This document shows, one piece after another, positions 35,395 to 47,915 of a stretch of DNA of 64,000 nucleotides. Under the pieces are notes generated by a model. It did not search any database and was not told where the DNA came from. It was given only the letters and a program-made list of their open reading frames with translations. The stretch comes from Ciona savignyi (taxonomy: Eukaryota > Chordata > Ascidiacea > Phlebobranchia > Cionidae). Position 1 is the stretch's first letter. The number at the start of each line of letters is the position of its first letter. The stretch lies in the NCBI GenBank assembly GCA_000149265.1, contig CH003098.1, positions 425,534 through 489,533 on the forward strand, read 5' to 3'. A program made the position numbers and the translations under genes.

Positions 35395-36251
35395 TTTCCA
35401 ACTTCCATTCTTTGCAAGTTTTATTCTTACAAAAACAACTTTTAAATTAAATCAATTAATGAAAGAAGATTTCTGTTTTCAGACAGTTCTAATTGATCAT
35501 CCATTTTAATTGCGCAAACCAACATTCTAATTACAGTAATTTGCTCTCTTCAACACAAGAATCTGGTCAGGTAAGTTTATAATATTTATCTGGTTCAAAG
35601 TCAGGTATTTGAAATAGCAAAAACTACATTGAATCGCGAGGAAAGGGAAATGATAGATGTGTAAGGTTTATGGACTGGATTTATAGAATTTGTTGTTATC
35701 CCAGGAAGTGATAGTTTCCAAGTGGTATTTTATTTAGCTTTAAAATCCAATGTGCTTTAATCATGTTGCTAGAGCTATTCAAATGTATTATTTTGGGGAA
35801 TTACTGTAATTTAGAACGAACCAATATACAAGATTCGCCAGTTTAGTACTTTTAGAGCATAATTACAACAGCCCAGATAAGCAGAAGAAAAAAGTTGATC
35901 CAACGCAAAACTACCTATATTGAATTGAATTTCGACTTTATTTAGGTTTAACTAATAACTAGGCGCTACAACCCAAACAAAACTATCTAATTTAGTAACT
36001 CACAAAAGAAACGTAGAGTGTAGAAAATACGCAGTAATGTCAACTGCCAAGTAACAAATTAAATTTAACAACACCTGATAATTAAACAATTAAACGAAAA
36101 ATCCGGCGAGACGTAAATGTTATTTCACTTTTTACATAACTTCAGATAAAACCGACGACAACATTGAGTCGCCTTTTGTACAGTTTAATTTACCTTGTTG
36201 TTTACTCCATGTCAAAGCATAGTACTGATGCAGTGAGACCAAAAGACTGTA
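35395..36251. other. Spacer between tandem GT31-like genes
   Basis: 857 bp, AT-rich, no coding signal or mobile element recognised. It should contain the poly(A) site of the first gene (weak ATTAAA at about 35447) and the promoter or trans-splice acceptor of the second. Confidence 0.5.
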
Positions 36252-38314
36252 ATGCGTGCGAGCTTGAAATTCCGTCGACTGATATGCATATTTATGAGTT
36301 TGTTCGTTTTTTCAACCATCTTACATTTTGCTCAAATGGGATTCCTGATAAGGTATGTTGTATTTTAGATGACATTTGATTATGTCATTGTTATCTAGGC
36401 TACGAAGTTTGAAAATTTGGGAAATCTTGTAATTAAAAACCTATATGAAAATGCTTACCTGTATCATTCTATAACGCTATCGCATGCATCAATATGCAGA
36501 TAGCTGGTACACCACAACTGTGGGAATACAATTGTCGCACTCAGTATGAGGACATGCATTTGTTTTCATAGCTATTTGCAGTTAATTTTTAACTCCAACC
36601 ATGTTGTACATAATACTATATCCATACCGATTCATTGAATAGGATGTGTCGTCGAATATCTACGCCTCCGAATACGGTCTCTAGAAAAGATGAACCAAAG
36701 TTCATAATCGAGCCAGAAATACTTAAGAGACAAAGGAATGACACAACATGCTTGGAAAATAACAGTAAGCTAAAATTATATTTTAAACAGGGCCAATGAA
36801 TATACTGAATCTTGTGGTAAATATGGGGTACATATTGATTTTTTTAAATCTCTTTTTCACTCTGTATAAAAAATCGAACATTCTCTTCTTTTATACGCTA
36901 TTAAAGAATTAGAAAAGTCTGCAGAAATCTATTAGTTTAGTTACATTTATCGCCGGAAATAGGCTCTGTCAAAATGGGTAAGACATTTGTAATTTACGAT
37001 GTAGAATTAAAGGGTAAACACATTGAGTCATTGTCAATATGGTAACCCTTATCAGAGGTTCGATTTATTCACGTCACGTTCGTCAAGTCGAAGCTTGGTA
37101 ATTCCCTGAACCGAGAACTTGTTCGGAGAACGTGGGGATCAATTACCCACCTGGGCGGGATAGACTTCAGAACCGTTTTTGTTGTGGGCTCAACCGAAAT
37201 GAAATCACTGGACTTAGTCAAAGAAAGTAATATGTACGGAGACATATTGCAATATGTAGGTGATGACAATTACAGGTGAGTGCTAGGTGTTCTTGTGCAG
37301 GTTTTAATACCAATTAGTTCCAACTTACATTCCCATAACCCTCAATACTTATGAATTTTAAGATTTCATTTTTACTAATTGAGTGATCCATATATTACTT
37401 TACTTCAGCAAAGTCCGCTTATTGCTCTTTTCAAAAAACGACTAGCCAGCTGCTAGAATCGATCTATGTACCTTTCGGCTCACGCTTGACACTTTTATCG
37501 AGTAAGCTTTTCGTCCCGACAAGCATACAGAAATATTTAAAAAATTCTTTTAGTACGTTTTTCATAATGCGCGAGCAGAAATTAGTTCCCTGTTAACACG
37601 GAGAATTCCGGAGAACCAGTCTTTTTCAATCCAAGGAAAATATTTGATACAAGAGCAATATTTAATCCTAATTATCATTTTCATGTTGATTTCAGAAGTG
37701 TCGTCCACAAAACATTGGCTGGTATGGCGTGGGCGTCGTCAAATCTTCCAACCAGTTCGAACTCCGGATTACTAGGCGGGTATCTTTACGCCTCGTCCGA
37801 TGACGACATGCTGTTGGATTTAAAGGAACTCCGAGAGAATATCATTGACCAGTTCTACCACACCGCCCGCCTGCGATTCGAAATTTTCCCTCTCATTTGC
37901 GGCTTTAAGCGCGGCACTGACAGCAGGCCAGTGAGGACCAACAACGAAAAATGGTATATCTCGGAAAAAGATTACAAATGGGCAATATATCCGCCCTTCT
38001 GTCACGGTGGGTATTATACTATGTCTATAGAGACGATGAGGGAGATTTACCACGCTTCCAGATCGGCAAATATATTCGAGCTTGATGATGTTTGGATTAC
38101 TGGACTGTTACGCAATAAAATAGGAATACCGGACTCCTACGTTGTTGGTTCGCGGCACGATGCAATCGCGAAGCACTATCAAGGGTTTCAAACGAACAAA
38201 TTGACAAGAGATGGTTTTCGAAAAGAGTTTGAGGAAAATATGCTTCCAAAACTATCAAAGCACCGTTTGTGTTTGCAAAACTTTAAATCCGTTAAAAAAG
38301 AGCAGTTTTTATGA
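36252..38314 (+). CDS. GT31-like beta-1,3-glycosyltransferase, second of a tandem pair
   Basis: Exons 36252-36352, 36643-36764, 37056-37275 and 37696-38314 (TGA) splice in phases 2, 1, 2, exactly as in the upstream paralogue, and give 353 residues. The start ATG at 36252 was chosen because this frame alone joins exon 2 without a stop and supplies the expected signal anchor (MRASLKFRRLICIFMSLFVF, then STILHF); a longer ORF in another frame over the same bases runs into TAG when spliced. The catalytic domain has NRELVRRTWGS, YGDIL, DDD near 183-185, KWYISEKDYKWAIYPPFCHG and LDDVWITGLL. Compared with the first gene it has a six-residue-class insertion before the DDD block (TSSNSGLLGG). Function is as for the family: a Golgi glycan transferase with unknown sugar and acceptor. 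Confidence 0.86.
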
Positions 38315-38449
38315 ACTCGTATTTTATTGTATATACAACTATGTAACACAAACCGAAGAAACTTAGATTGAATTAAGAAACACTATACGGCCTTGTTCTT
38401 AGCTGTGCACCGCCTAGTTCACACAAACATATTGAATATAGAAAAAAAT

Positions 38450-38600
38450 ATGTATGTTTATCTCCGTGAATGGGAAAACATAAGGTTCGTTTACCGAATC
38501 GTCAGATTACCTTACGCCCACTGTCGGGTTACCTAGAGCCATTTCGGCGTGTTGTTTATAATGGAGACATTATTTTAATTTGGTTAAACCCATTTGTGGC
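38450..38600 (-). mobile_element. SINE 3' half, reverse orientation
   Basis: Minus strand shows 'aacccgacagtgggcgtaag', 'gtaatctgacgattcggtaa' and 'cccattcacggagataaaca', the 3' half of the local SINE. The head is missing or unrecognisable. Confidence 0.65.
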
Positions 38601-38739
38601 TATACAATTTTCGTTAGTTTGCTACACAGCAGTATTTAAAAAGCTTGTGGAATTTATGAAAGTTACATATGAAATTTATATGTTATTATAATACACTATT
38701 AAACAGCTAAACGCATAAAAAAATCGATAGTAAATTATA

Positions 38740-38840
38740 ATGCGAACAAAAAAGATTTGGATACCCCATAACCACTATAAACCATTTTCCTGGAAACCCC
38801 CAACACTCAACCGCACTTAAACCAATGACCATTTTGCTTA
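38740..38840 (-). repeat. Dispersed repeat, partner of 48440-48540
   Basis: The reverse complement reads 'ggtttaagtgcggttgagtg', 'ggggtttccaggaaaatggt', 'ttatagtggttatggggtat'. At 48455-48530 the plus strand reads 'ggattaagtgcggttcagtg', 'aggggtttcccagaaaatgg', 'ttcatggtgggtatgagcta'. The match is about 75 bp and inverted. Confidence 0.65.
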
Positions 38841-39179
38841 AACGATCTGTAATAACAAAAAATGTACTAATGAGTTGCTTTTTTTAAAGGCTTAAGTAAT
38901 ATGTATTATATATGCACTAGAAATGTCTGGGTAAAAATTACGCACTGAACACTCCCACCATAGGCCCGAGAATATAAGCACGATGGCCGTTTTTTTGAAT
39001 AAAGACATTTGAACAAATATGCGACATCCAACATCCATATTCAATCGTTTTCCCGAAAATCTCTATTCACTCCATTACACGCAAACAAGAAAAAAGAAAA
39101 GATACAATCGAGGTCAAAATTGAATAAATGTTAAATAGAATCTAATGACTACGTTTTAGTAAATTTAGTCTTTAAATAA

Positions 39180-39258
39180 AAAATAGATGCCATAAATTTA
39201 AATAAAATAAAGATGCCATAAAATTTAAATAAAACATAGATGCCATAAATCTATATTA
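39180..39258. repeat. About 27-bp tandem repeat, three units
   Basis: Three units built on 'atagatgccataaatttaaa' with small changes ('aagatgccataaaattt', 'atagatgccataaatct'). Confidence 0.85.
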
Positions 39259-41719
39259 AAAATATAATTTACCTATATTATGTCAAATGTACAAACGAAT
39301 AAATATTTCAACCGAGTTGAACATTTAAAAGATGAACTTTTTATTTCATGCTATTTGTTTTAAATACCAATGTGAATACTTTATTAAAAACTGGTTTTTA
39401 CAAGCCGCTTCGTACTAAAATTCTATGTCAATTTAAGATGGTTTGAGTGTCCAGCTCCTTCGTACAAGTAATAACAATATATGGTATGTAGGTGAGGATA
39501 ATTTTTCTTTCGGGGGATTTCCCAGGTTAAACTGGGTTATGTTTTAATTTCGATTTCGGAATTCATTTTATATATATCTACAACTTTCTTTCAAAATTGA
39601 AGTCAGAATTACTTTCCAGTAGCGATATATCGACAGTCAAATAATATCGGGGCGGAATATGCAAAACAGCGGCGGTTTGATTCGTCTTTTTATCCGTTTC
39701 TCAAAAAATTCTACAATATCCAACCCACTTTATTCAGCACATTATTTACAGTAGCCAGACCGAACATATTTTTTGGTCACATAGATACCACCTAAAACAT
39801 CGACGCATTATTCAACCAAACAAACACTGATAATTTGCTTGGTAGATTGATGTACCACACATATAGTTAACACTATCATTGGCAGACGAATACAGCAGTT
39901 TAATGAATAGTGAAGTCTCGACCTGACTAACTTTGCAGATCCGTCAGGTGGCAATGAAGATCAACTAAAACAGATTTTACGTCATTGTGCGTCAGGTCAA
40001 TGAGCCATACTCATACGCAGAAGAGAACGATAAAAATCGCCCACTAAACTATGCAAACTAATTCTAACCCTGCAACAAACACTAATATTAACCCAAATCC
40101 TACCGAGCCATAACACTAAACCTAACGACATAATATCCATTTTACATATTTCCTTTCTCTTCTTTGCTTTTTCCCTCCTTTCTCTTTCCCTTATATGAGT
40201 TTTCCCAGGTGTAATGCTATATCTGGTATTTATGATTTTACTTTGACTTTTCGTCTAAATCAAACTTAATGTACCTAAAAAACATTAAATAAACTACGTC
40301 ACTCCAAACAAAATACCTTTATTTTTTCCGTAACTTGTAATATTAAGAGGCCAAGGAAAATGTCAGCCCAGCTGTTGGAACGCTATGTATTTTTACCGGG
40401 CCAATTTTCAAATTACTGATGATTTCATTGCATGATAGCTCTAACCATCCGCTTTGTAGCGTTCTTATAGAATTGCCGAGGCAATGTAATACCTTAGACT
40501 TGACAACCAGCTACCGAGCATAAGAGTAATACCTAATCGCTCATTGTAAATTGAATGGCGGGCTTCTGGCATGGACAACAACAGATTATTTATCTACGCG
40601 TCGCACAACATATTATGTCATTGCTTTTAATTTTAGCCTCAGGCTTGATAATAGAAGTTAAGATTAATCAAAGTGTATTCTTTACATCTACAGTATATCA
40701 TATATGATATACAGCAGACCATAAATATAATGTTATAGCGGGGGGACAATTTATCTATATGGAGGCTGTCATTGGGTTTTACTTCAAACAAACACATTAG
40801 CATATATCGTCCGACGACGGAAGTACTGTATAGAGTAACGCCTCCGTCTACAGCCTTCTACTTATTGCACTGTGAAAAGTCAAACCGTTGACTTCTCATG
40901 GCGATTAGAAGTTACCTTATGTTGTAGATCGGTATGCGATATGAAGTTCGGGTAAAACCCAAGAAGTATCTTTGTGCACTTTTAGTTTGCCGGTAGTCAA
41001 ATCAACAAGGCAAAAACGCACTTTTTATATCGAATTGTTAAGTAAGCGAAGTTAATTCGTATGGTAAGACTCAAACTAGGTATCTTTTGCATATGCTAGG
41101 CCTATAGCAAGCTGCGTGGCTCAGAACTTTAACTATGACAAACAAAAAATACAACAAACTGGTCACGTCGCAATTTATCTTACCGGTTAATGTTGACGGA
41201 AAAGAGACGCCAGGGCCTAGCAAGGATTTTATAAAATAGGCAAACATATGATTTAATTATATAGGAAACGCAAAAAGAAATTATAAAAGTGCACTTGTAG
41301 CCCTTTTTAATATTTTTGTAGTTTTTTGGTAACATCGTTAGACGTGTTGGCATTTAGCTTTTCGTCCCACGCAAGCATAAGTTATTTAAATTAGAAAGAA
41401 TTACAGTAAGCTGCATTGTAAAAAAGTCTCTGGAAAGTTTTCTATTACAATTTCGTAATTCAGTATAGTTTATTATGCCAGCGGCTTTCTATTGTAAAAA
41501 GAAACAACATATACGCTTCGCTTTACACGTCACAGTTCTAACTAAAGCGTGAAGAATGTCTCCATGTTGTTGATGCAACCCAGGCGCAGATTCGCTTCAG
41601 GAATCCAGTTTATTTATATCACCAGACAATTGCGGAACCGCTTCATCGTAGGGCGGTGTCTCTTGCGATCGGTGAGGCGGCAGCTACGGCTGGTTAGTTC
41701 AACAGTGAACTTGCCTGGC

Positions 41720-41830
41720 AGTTGGAAAACAGACCCTTTTGTGTGGGCTGTTTCTACGTAGATGGGTAATTCCGCCCTGAGTCGGGTGACTTTGAAAGTA
41801 GAACCGTTTGTGTGGACTGTTTCCATGGAG
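41720..41830. repeat. Duplicated motif, about 70 bp apart
   Basis: The plus strand has 'cttttgtgtgggctgtttct' and later 'ccgtttgtgtggactgtttc'. On the minus strand both lie in one frame and read ETVHTNGSTF and ETAHTKGSVF. It is either an internally repeated coding remnant or a simple duplication; no splice context supports an exon. Confidence 0.5.
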
Positions 41831-42221
41831 CTTGTGTAACATACAACTTGTTTTTGCCCTCAGGGGTTCGATAGAAGAAAGACTACGATTATGTTTCAAT
41901 TCCGGACGCTGTTTTAATCATAAGATGGGGTCAGTTTAATGCTCTTTACCAAGGCAGTATTTGTCACTGCCCTACGTTGTGTTTTTATTTCAAAGAGCCG
42001 CAGCATTTGTCACTTTGTTTTTTTAATCTACTAAAAGGGATTTTTAGACACTTTTACGCCGCTAACCAGCGCTAAGCGTATTCGAATATGCAATGCATGT
42101 AATTGTTCCCACAACTGAGCACAGCATTTTTGCAGACAGTAAACCAGCATCATAAAAACAGGATAAAGGTTTTAGAGTTTTGTTAAAATTTAATAACGTG
42201 GGGATAGCTAAGCACGGACCA

Positions 42222-42386
42222 ATGTGGAGAAACACAATGCTTTTAATCCCTTTTTTGTTGTATAGTGTTTACGGCGTGAGTTGCCAGGTTACTAGTCCAT
42301 ATGATTTTTGGGTACTTAACAAGACAGCGGCGAAAGGCGTTTTATCTCTAGAACGGTTAGCTCAAGTCAACCATGTATATGTATAA
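42222..42386 (+). CDS. Possible small secreted peptide or lone signal-peptide exon
   Basis: ATG at 42222 opens a 54-residue frame whose first 21 residues look like a signal peptide: MWRNTMLLIPFLLYSVYGVS followed by C-Q, with a basic n-region, hydrophobic core and small residues before the cut. The remainder (QVTSPYDFWVLNKTAAKG and on) is short, has an N-glycosylation site NKT, and stops at 42384-42386. The stop is 75 bp before the PLAC8-like start at 42462. A donor-like 'gtatatg' lies near 42375, so it might be a first exon. No homologue is recognised; chance occurrence cannot be excluded. Confidence 0.3.
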   Translation: MWRNTMLLIPFLLYSVYGVSCQVTSPYDFWVLNKTAAKGVLSLERLAQVNHVYV

Positions 42387-42461
42387 TTTTTTTTAACTCC
42401 TATACTGTGTTTTAGAAATTTTAAAGTTTGTTGAACTAGTGAAAATACGGAAACAGTAAAA

Positions 42462-44368
42462 ATGGGTGAATGGTCATACGGATTGTTTGACTGCTTTGGA
42501 AACTGCACTCTCTGCATCATTACTTATATTGTTCCATGTGTAACTGCAGGTAAGTTGGTAAAACATTGTCTTTGTGTTATAATTTTCATTATTTATGTTT
42601 TAAGTCGTTATGTTTGTTATTTTACGTCTGTTTTTCTTTTTAACCGTCCATTGCGGCACTAAGGTACCTCGACATACAGACACGCCCAAATTTTCGGCTA
42701 GGAAAACATGTATGCTAAACGAAATCTTCCCTAAGTGGGTGTTAGTAGTGCTATAGGTAAACGATTTGTTTTTAAAAAGAATGCTGTGTAATTTTTTTCA
42801 TTTGGCTTCAAATCTGAAAAGTTGAAACTGAATTTGTTGATGGGCAAAGTGATGTGCATGAGATTTGGTCGCGCTCCATGAGTACCAAAACATTTAGACC
42901 GCGTACCAGCCCCTTAACGAAGCGGATAATTATCGAGAAGAATGTGTATTTTTTACGAAGTTTTCTAACCTATAGCAGATATTTCAACATTATGCTATTG
43001 GTTTTAAACCGAGCGTTAATTTATTGTTGTCTTTGGCTATTTTTCAGTATCTGAGTAAGTAAAGGAAGTTTTGTAATCTTGCTAAAGGATTCTTCACTCC
43101 GTTATATCATAACAATACAGAGTGCCTTGATCCGGAAATGGAGACGTCGCTGCTATAGCATCCTACGATTGTTGTTAAAGGCTTGAATAAGATGCATCTG
43201 CAAATACTTAAACCCAGTTCGATTTTCGAAATCGGTAACTGGAAAATAAAGCCTAGCGTATCTGGGGCAGTTAAAATATTTCCGTTACACGTATTCACGA
43301 ATGAATGATTTTACAGGGCAAAATGCGGAGAAGGCGGGCCAGGGAAGTTGCCTGATGTGCGGCATTGCGTCAATGCTCGGTCCGTTTGGGATATACTTCA
43401 TGGCGAAAACAAGAGAGGCGACCAGAGAGAGAAAGGGCATTGATGTGAGTACAAACGCTAAGAGGTGCTTCAAACCCACTGTAAAACATTTGTTAACCTC
43501 TAAACTCCTCTCGAAAAGCCGGGCGACCGTTGCTTTTTGTTTTGCACGCAAAACATACAAATTTAGCTGTGCTCAAGCCCATACACGACACATACAGTTT
43601 ATAATACTTTATTTAAACCAAAAATAACAAAATCCGTTTTCGAATGCTGTGCGTACAAAAAATCGGTCGCGTTATCAGATTAACGAGACACAACATACAT
43701 GGACAAATGATTTGGTAAAATTTAGGTAATAAAAACATTATAAACAGTTTCCCTATTAACAGGATAAAAATTTGGGTTTCCCCCCAGTTGGCAGTATAGG
43801 ATGACAAGAATGTAGCATGTTTCTTACTTAGCTTTTTTGATTAATATGTTGTTATGTTACGGGTATCGACATAATATCGTGATTTTCTGTGATATGTTGT
43901 TTGGCGGAATATTCAAATCGTTATTATCATAACGAAAAAAATAAATAAATAAACTTAACCAAACTTTATTTATGTATTTTATGTGTTTATCTTATCACCC
44001 CAGGGAAGTTTCTTAAACGATTGTCTCTGCTCGTGGTTCTGTGCATTGTGTTCAATTGTACAAGTGGCAAGGGTAAGTGTTTATGTGGTTGATAAAAAAT
44101 AGTTTTAGCCATAGGCCTACACTACTATCGTTTGTATGGAACAGGACATACCAATTAATCATTATTTTAGACCACCGAAAACCGAAAATACAAAATGTAA
44201 ATGAGAGGCGATTTGAATTTACATATATGGCTATTGTGCTCTTAAAGCGACCGTATGGAACTATAAAATCAGACCTTATCATGAGATTCCAGTTTTCTCA
44301 CCATTTTTATATATCTTCCACAGGAACTGGAAGGAACTCCTATGGGACAGTCGATGTCGCGTGTTTAA
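42462..44368 (+). CDS. PLAC8/cornifelin-like cysteine-rich protein, copy A
   Basis: Exons 42462-42549, 43317-43444, 44004-44072 and 44324-44368 (TAA) splice in phases 1, 0, 0 to a 109-residue protein. It has the full PLAC8 layout: WSYGLFDCFGNCTLCI, the CPC-like YIVPCVTAG, a Cys-rich middle (GSCLMCGIASMLGP), TREATRERKGIDGS, and the C-terminal NDCLCSWFCALCSIVQVARE followed by LEG. Two hydrophobic patches (around YIVPCV and SWFCALC) are typical. PLAC8 proteins are small, membrane-associated, and in other organisms are tied to metal transport, cell size or epithelial/placental roles; no specific job can be assigned. The start has context 'aaaaATGGG'. The paralogue at 50415 shares exon sizes exactly (88, 128, 69, 45). 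Confidence 0.9.
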
Positions 44369-44646
44369 ATTTAGAGCTAACACCAATCAAGCAAAGTCGC
44401 TTATTTAACCAGAGGATTTTATTTTCCTTAATTTTTTTAATTTTTCAAATTTTTAACTCAGGATTGTTTGAATTGGCGTTTTTTTTCAAATTATTTTATA
44501 CATGGTAATTTTGTCCTTTACCAACCGTGGCTTACATACGAGACATTGAATAGCCGCAGTAGATGATTAGCTCAGTATTGAATCTATATGTATAATTATA
44601 ATCTAGGCATGATAGATAGTATTACCTAACCTATATTAATGTGTTA

Positions 44647-44652
44647 AATAAA
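44647..44652 (+). terminator. Candidate polyadenylation signal of PLAC8-like copy A
   Basis: AATAAA, 278 bp after the stop codon; first canonical hexamer downstream. Confidence 0.4.
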
Positions 44653-47324
44653 ATCTACTTAACAACTTCGAACTGTTCTACAGACTAGGTTATTTAGTTA
44701 ATACGTCTGCAAAACGGAAGTATAATATCCCATTGCGTAGGCAAGACCTAATAAAAGCATGACTCACATTGGTTTTCGATTCTGATACCAGGAATAATAG
44801 GCCCATATGAGCTTTATTCACGCCTACGTATCCGCAATCTCTAAATCGTAATAAATGATTTTTTAACTATAAAGTATAAGGAACCGCTAAAGAACTTAAA
44901 AGTTTCCCTATTTTTTTGCTGTAAAATATAACATTTTTGCGACGGTGTTTGAAAAGGATAGACTGTTTTGTTGGTCATGCTAAATTAGGTCCATGAAACC
45001 GCGATTCATTACAGTTAAACGGTTGATTTGGTTCGACCGACAGAATAAACATTTCTGAAACACTGGCTAGTAGAATAAACGCATAAAGCCCTTACACTTT
45101 AATGAATGAAATAGTTTGAGTTTATTACGTAATTAATACGTTTTGTAGCGGGTTCTGGGCTTTAACTTGTTATAATTTTTTTTATTTTGCCTTCAGATCA
45201 CTTAGATTAAATATATATACATTAAACTAGGGAGTCTTACCGATTGTTCGCCTCCATTATTTGTGGTATGTTTCATAGAAATATGTAACAATTCTAGGGT
45301 TCGCGGATAAGACCTGTAGTTGGCCCAATCTTGTATTCGTTAAACCAGTAAACCACAACAGGATATAACCGCTTGCTAACACGTACAAGTTAGAATTCCC
45401 AATTGGCTGTACAGCTCAACACACTTACGTATCATGAAAGGGCTCGAACACGTTATACCACTGATAAGTTCACGTTAAAATAAGAAGCAAGGGCACGCTA
45501 ATAATCAGAGGCACAACGAAGGATTTACACTGTTACAAATAAATAATGTATAATATTAGTTTCTGTTAGCAGAAACTGTACCAAATATACTCTTTGGCTT
45601 TACAAATAAACATTTTAACAAGTAAACAGAAAAGTATACTTAGTAAATCGAGTATATAGAGACTTACCCTATATTTGCCACTGTACATCCGTAACATATA
45701 AACTAAAAGCTGAAAATATTCACTTGTATAAAAAAGTTCTTTTTTAGTTGATATATGATGTTAAAAGTGTTTTTGCTTCTGGGAAAACGGCCGTTCTGTT
45801 TATATTTGGCCGTATTCCCATGTGGTGATTTGTTCCAAATTCTTAGCATACTAAGCATTAGCTAAACCTCCAACTGTTTTGAATAGATTGGATAACTCTT
45901 TTCTAATAATATGGTAATATATAAAGAAGATTAATCATTGGTTTCAGTTGTGTTAACATTTTGGAGATTTTCAAAAAAATTTTGTTCGTATAGAAATTCC
46001 CATTTATTAGTTCAGTTTTTTATATAACTGCTTTATACACGTGATGATATCTTATATTTTAGAGGATTGTCCATGGGTAAAATTGGGTATTTTGGATCCT
46101 ATTTTGTGCTTTAAATAATTTAACACATCGATAATATCTTTATTTTGGAGTAAGTTATCGCCAATTAAAGATTATCGGTGCCCAACATGCGAAATAAACA
46201 GGCTACTTTTTACATATTTTAGTATGTCGGAAATTCCCCTTGGGATTACTGTGAAATGAAGGAGCGATTCAAATAAATAACATAACAGTTAGGATTACTG
46301 AAAGTTCGGATCGACATGTATCACTTAAGAGTATTGTGATAACTGGTTATATTGAAAATGCATTTTTATTTGATATACAAAAAGTTATTTCAAATAACAT
46401 AATATCCTACTAAGTAGCCTATATTTATTACGATTTAAAAGCTATTTGTTACTTCCGCGTGTGAAGCAACGGGTTCCTAGTTGGAAAATGACGCGTCCCG
46501 TTGAATAAAAACATAGTTTTCGTCCTCGGTTATAATTGGCGGTAAGAGTTGAGTGCTACGGTGATATAACGATACGAAGATATTGCGATACGGTTTTCTG
46601 TAGCAAACAAAATTAATAAATTACTGTAGTCGACTTTACGAGTCCAGCTTAAATCACATTTAGCACACACTTACCAATTATTACGTACAGCGTTTATGAC
46701 GTGTTTTATAACGTTTAAACATAGACATCAGAAAAACATAGATTGAATAATGGATCAAGTAATCTTACACCTAACAGTATTGGTATTAACAGTAACATAT
46801 GAAAAATATGTAAAGCAGACTTTCCCAGATCAGAAAATATCTTGTTTTAATTATATCTTAAACCTACTGAGTAATGGGGAAATGTAACTGTGCTACCTGA
46901 GCCTTTGTCAACTGAATCATAGAGACAGGCGCTGTTTTGTTCATTTTTTAACAAATGTTCATCTAGTTCACATTAAAATAGGTTCATTTAAAAAAAATAT
47001 TTAGTATAACTTTACAGTATATAAAACAGAAGAATAACAATACTGTATATGCATGGGCAGTGTTGCACAGTTTATTATTCATTGGCGTTTAGTACAAGCA
47101 TTCGTACTAATGTCATCATTCATCACCCACCTTCGATGAAAAATGAGATCATTTATATATAGTGGGGATTCACTGGATCAGAAATATAATATTTCCTGAT
47201 TACCTACCTAATCTTGGTATATTTCATATAGTAAGTATGTTGTTTGTTGCTACAAACATAAACAAATGCGTTTACAAATTACCCATACAAACTTGATTTC
47301 AAGGTCCTATATCAGCGTAGTGCA

Positions 47325-47915
47325 TCTACAGGCCCGCGGGCCGCAAGCGGCCCTCGAATATTATTTTTTGCAGCCCGCGAGCTTTCATAATATTGATTTA
47401 ATTTGTACTTATGTTACAGTCAGTAATTTTATTTAGAACAAGTATAGCATCCATTAATAGTAGCAAGACTCCTGAAAATTACTACTACAGGAATTCATTG
47501 TTACGCAACACAAATGTTTGTTGAATGTTTCGTCTCACCAGGTTACAGTTTGTGTGCTGCTGTAGGCTAACGTAGCAATACTTGTAGTAAAATAGATTGA
47601 GTGCGGTGATGGTACAACGGTTAAGGCTAAACACTGAAGACCGGATTGTCTTGGCTTTGAGCCCCAGATTGGCTTTTTTAACTGTACACACACGTCCTAC
47701 TAGCTTACGCACTTCTATTCTAAAGAAGGGGCAAGGGTGGAGTTTTTTGTGATTACTGATAGAGACTTGCAATTAAATAGATATTTGCTATTGTGCAATT
47801 ATGCACTAAATTTCATAGACTGTTTTTAATTTTTAAATCTTGTAGATCTGTTGTGGCCCACAAGCTGTAACGTTTTTCAGAAGTGGCCCGTAAACCAAAA
47901 GTAGTTGGACCACAT
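47325..47915. mobile_element. Possible hAT-like element with GGCCCGCGGGCC-type ends
   Basis: The left side reads 'caggcccgcgggccgcaagc' and then 'ggccctcg...cagcccgcgag'. The right side carries 'ttgtggcccacaag' and 'agtggcccgtaaacc', with 'agttggaccac' near the end. Such GGCCCGC-rich subterminal blocks are common in animal hAT elements. I could not fix exact ends or a target duplication. A tRNA-like SINE head (about 47600-47670, 'ggtacaacggttaaggc' and 'ggctttgagcccc') lies inside. Confidence 0.45.

Larger units (their letters stand above)
38315..42221. other. Intergenic region between GT31 and PLAC8 clusters
   Basis: About 3.9 kb with no supportable gene. It holds a reverse SINE fragment (38450-38600), one arm of a dispersed repeat (38740-38840, matching 48440-48540), a 27-bp tandem repeat (39180-39258), an 18-bp palindrome near 40694 and a duplicated motif (41720-41830). 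An AATAAA at about 38997 could serve the upstream gene. Confidence 0.55.

Noticed and set aside
36164-36379. Longest ORF over exon 1 of the second GT31-like gene (frame starting TTG)
   Set aside because: Spliced to exon 2 at 36643 it meets TAG; the alternative frame from ATG 36252 gives the anchor and the right phase.
43301-43627. 108-residue ORF as a complete protein
   Set aside because: Only 43317-43444 is coding; the rest reads into the following intron past a good GTGAGT donor.
44077-44508. 143-residue plus-strand ORF
   Set aside because: It starts in PLAC8-like intron 3 and runs through exon 4 in the wrong frame; the PLAC8 frame ends at 44368.
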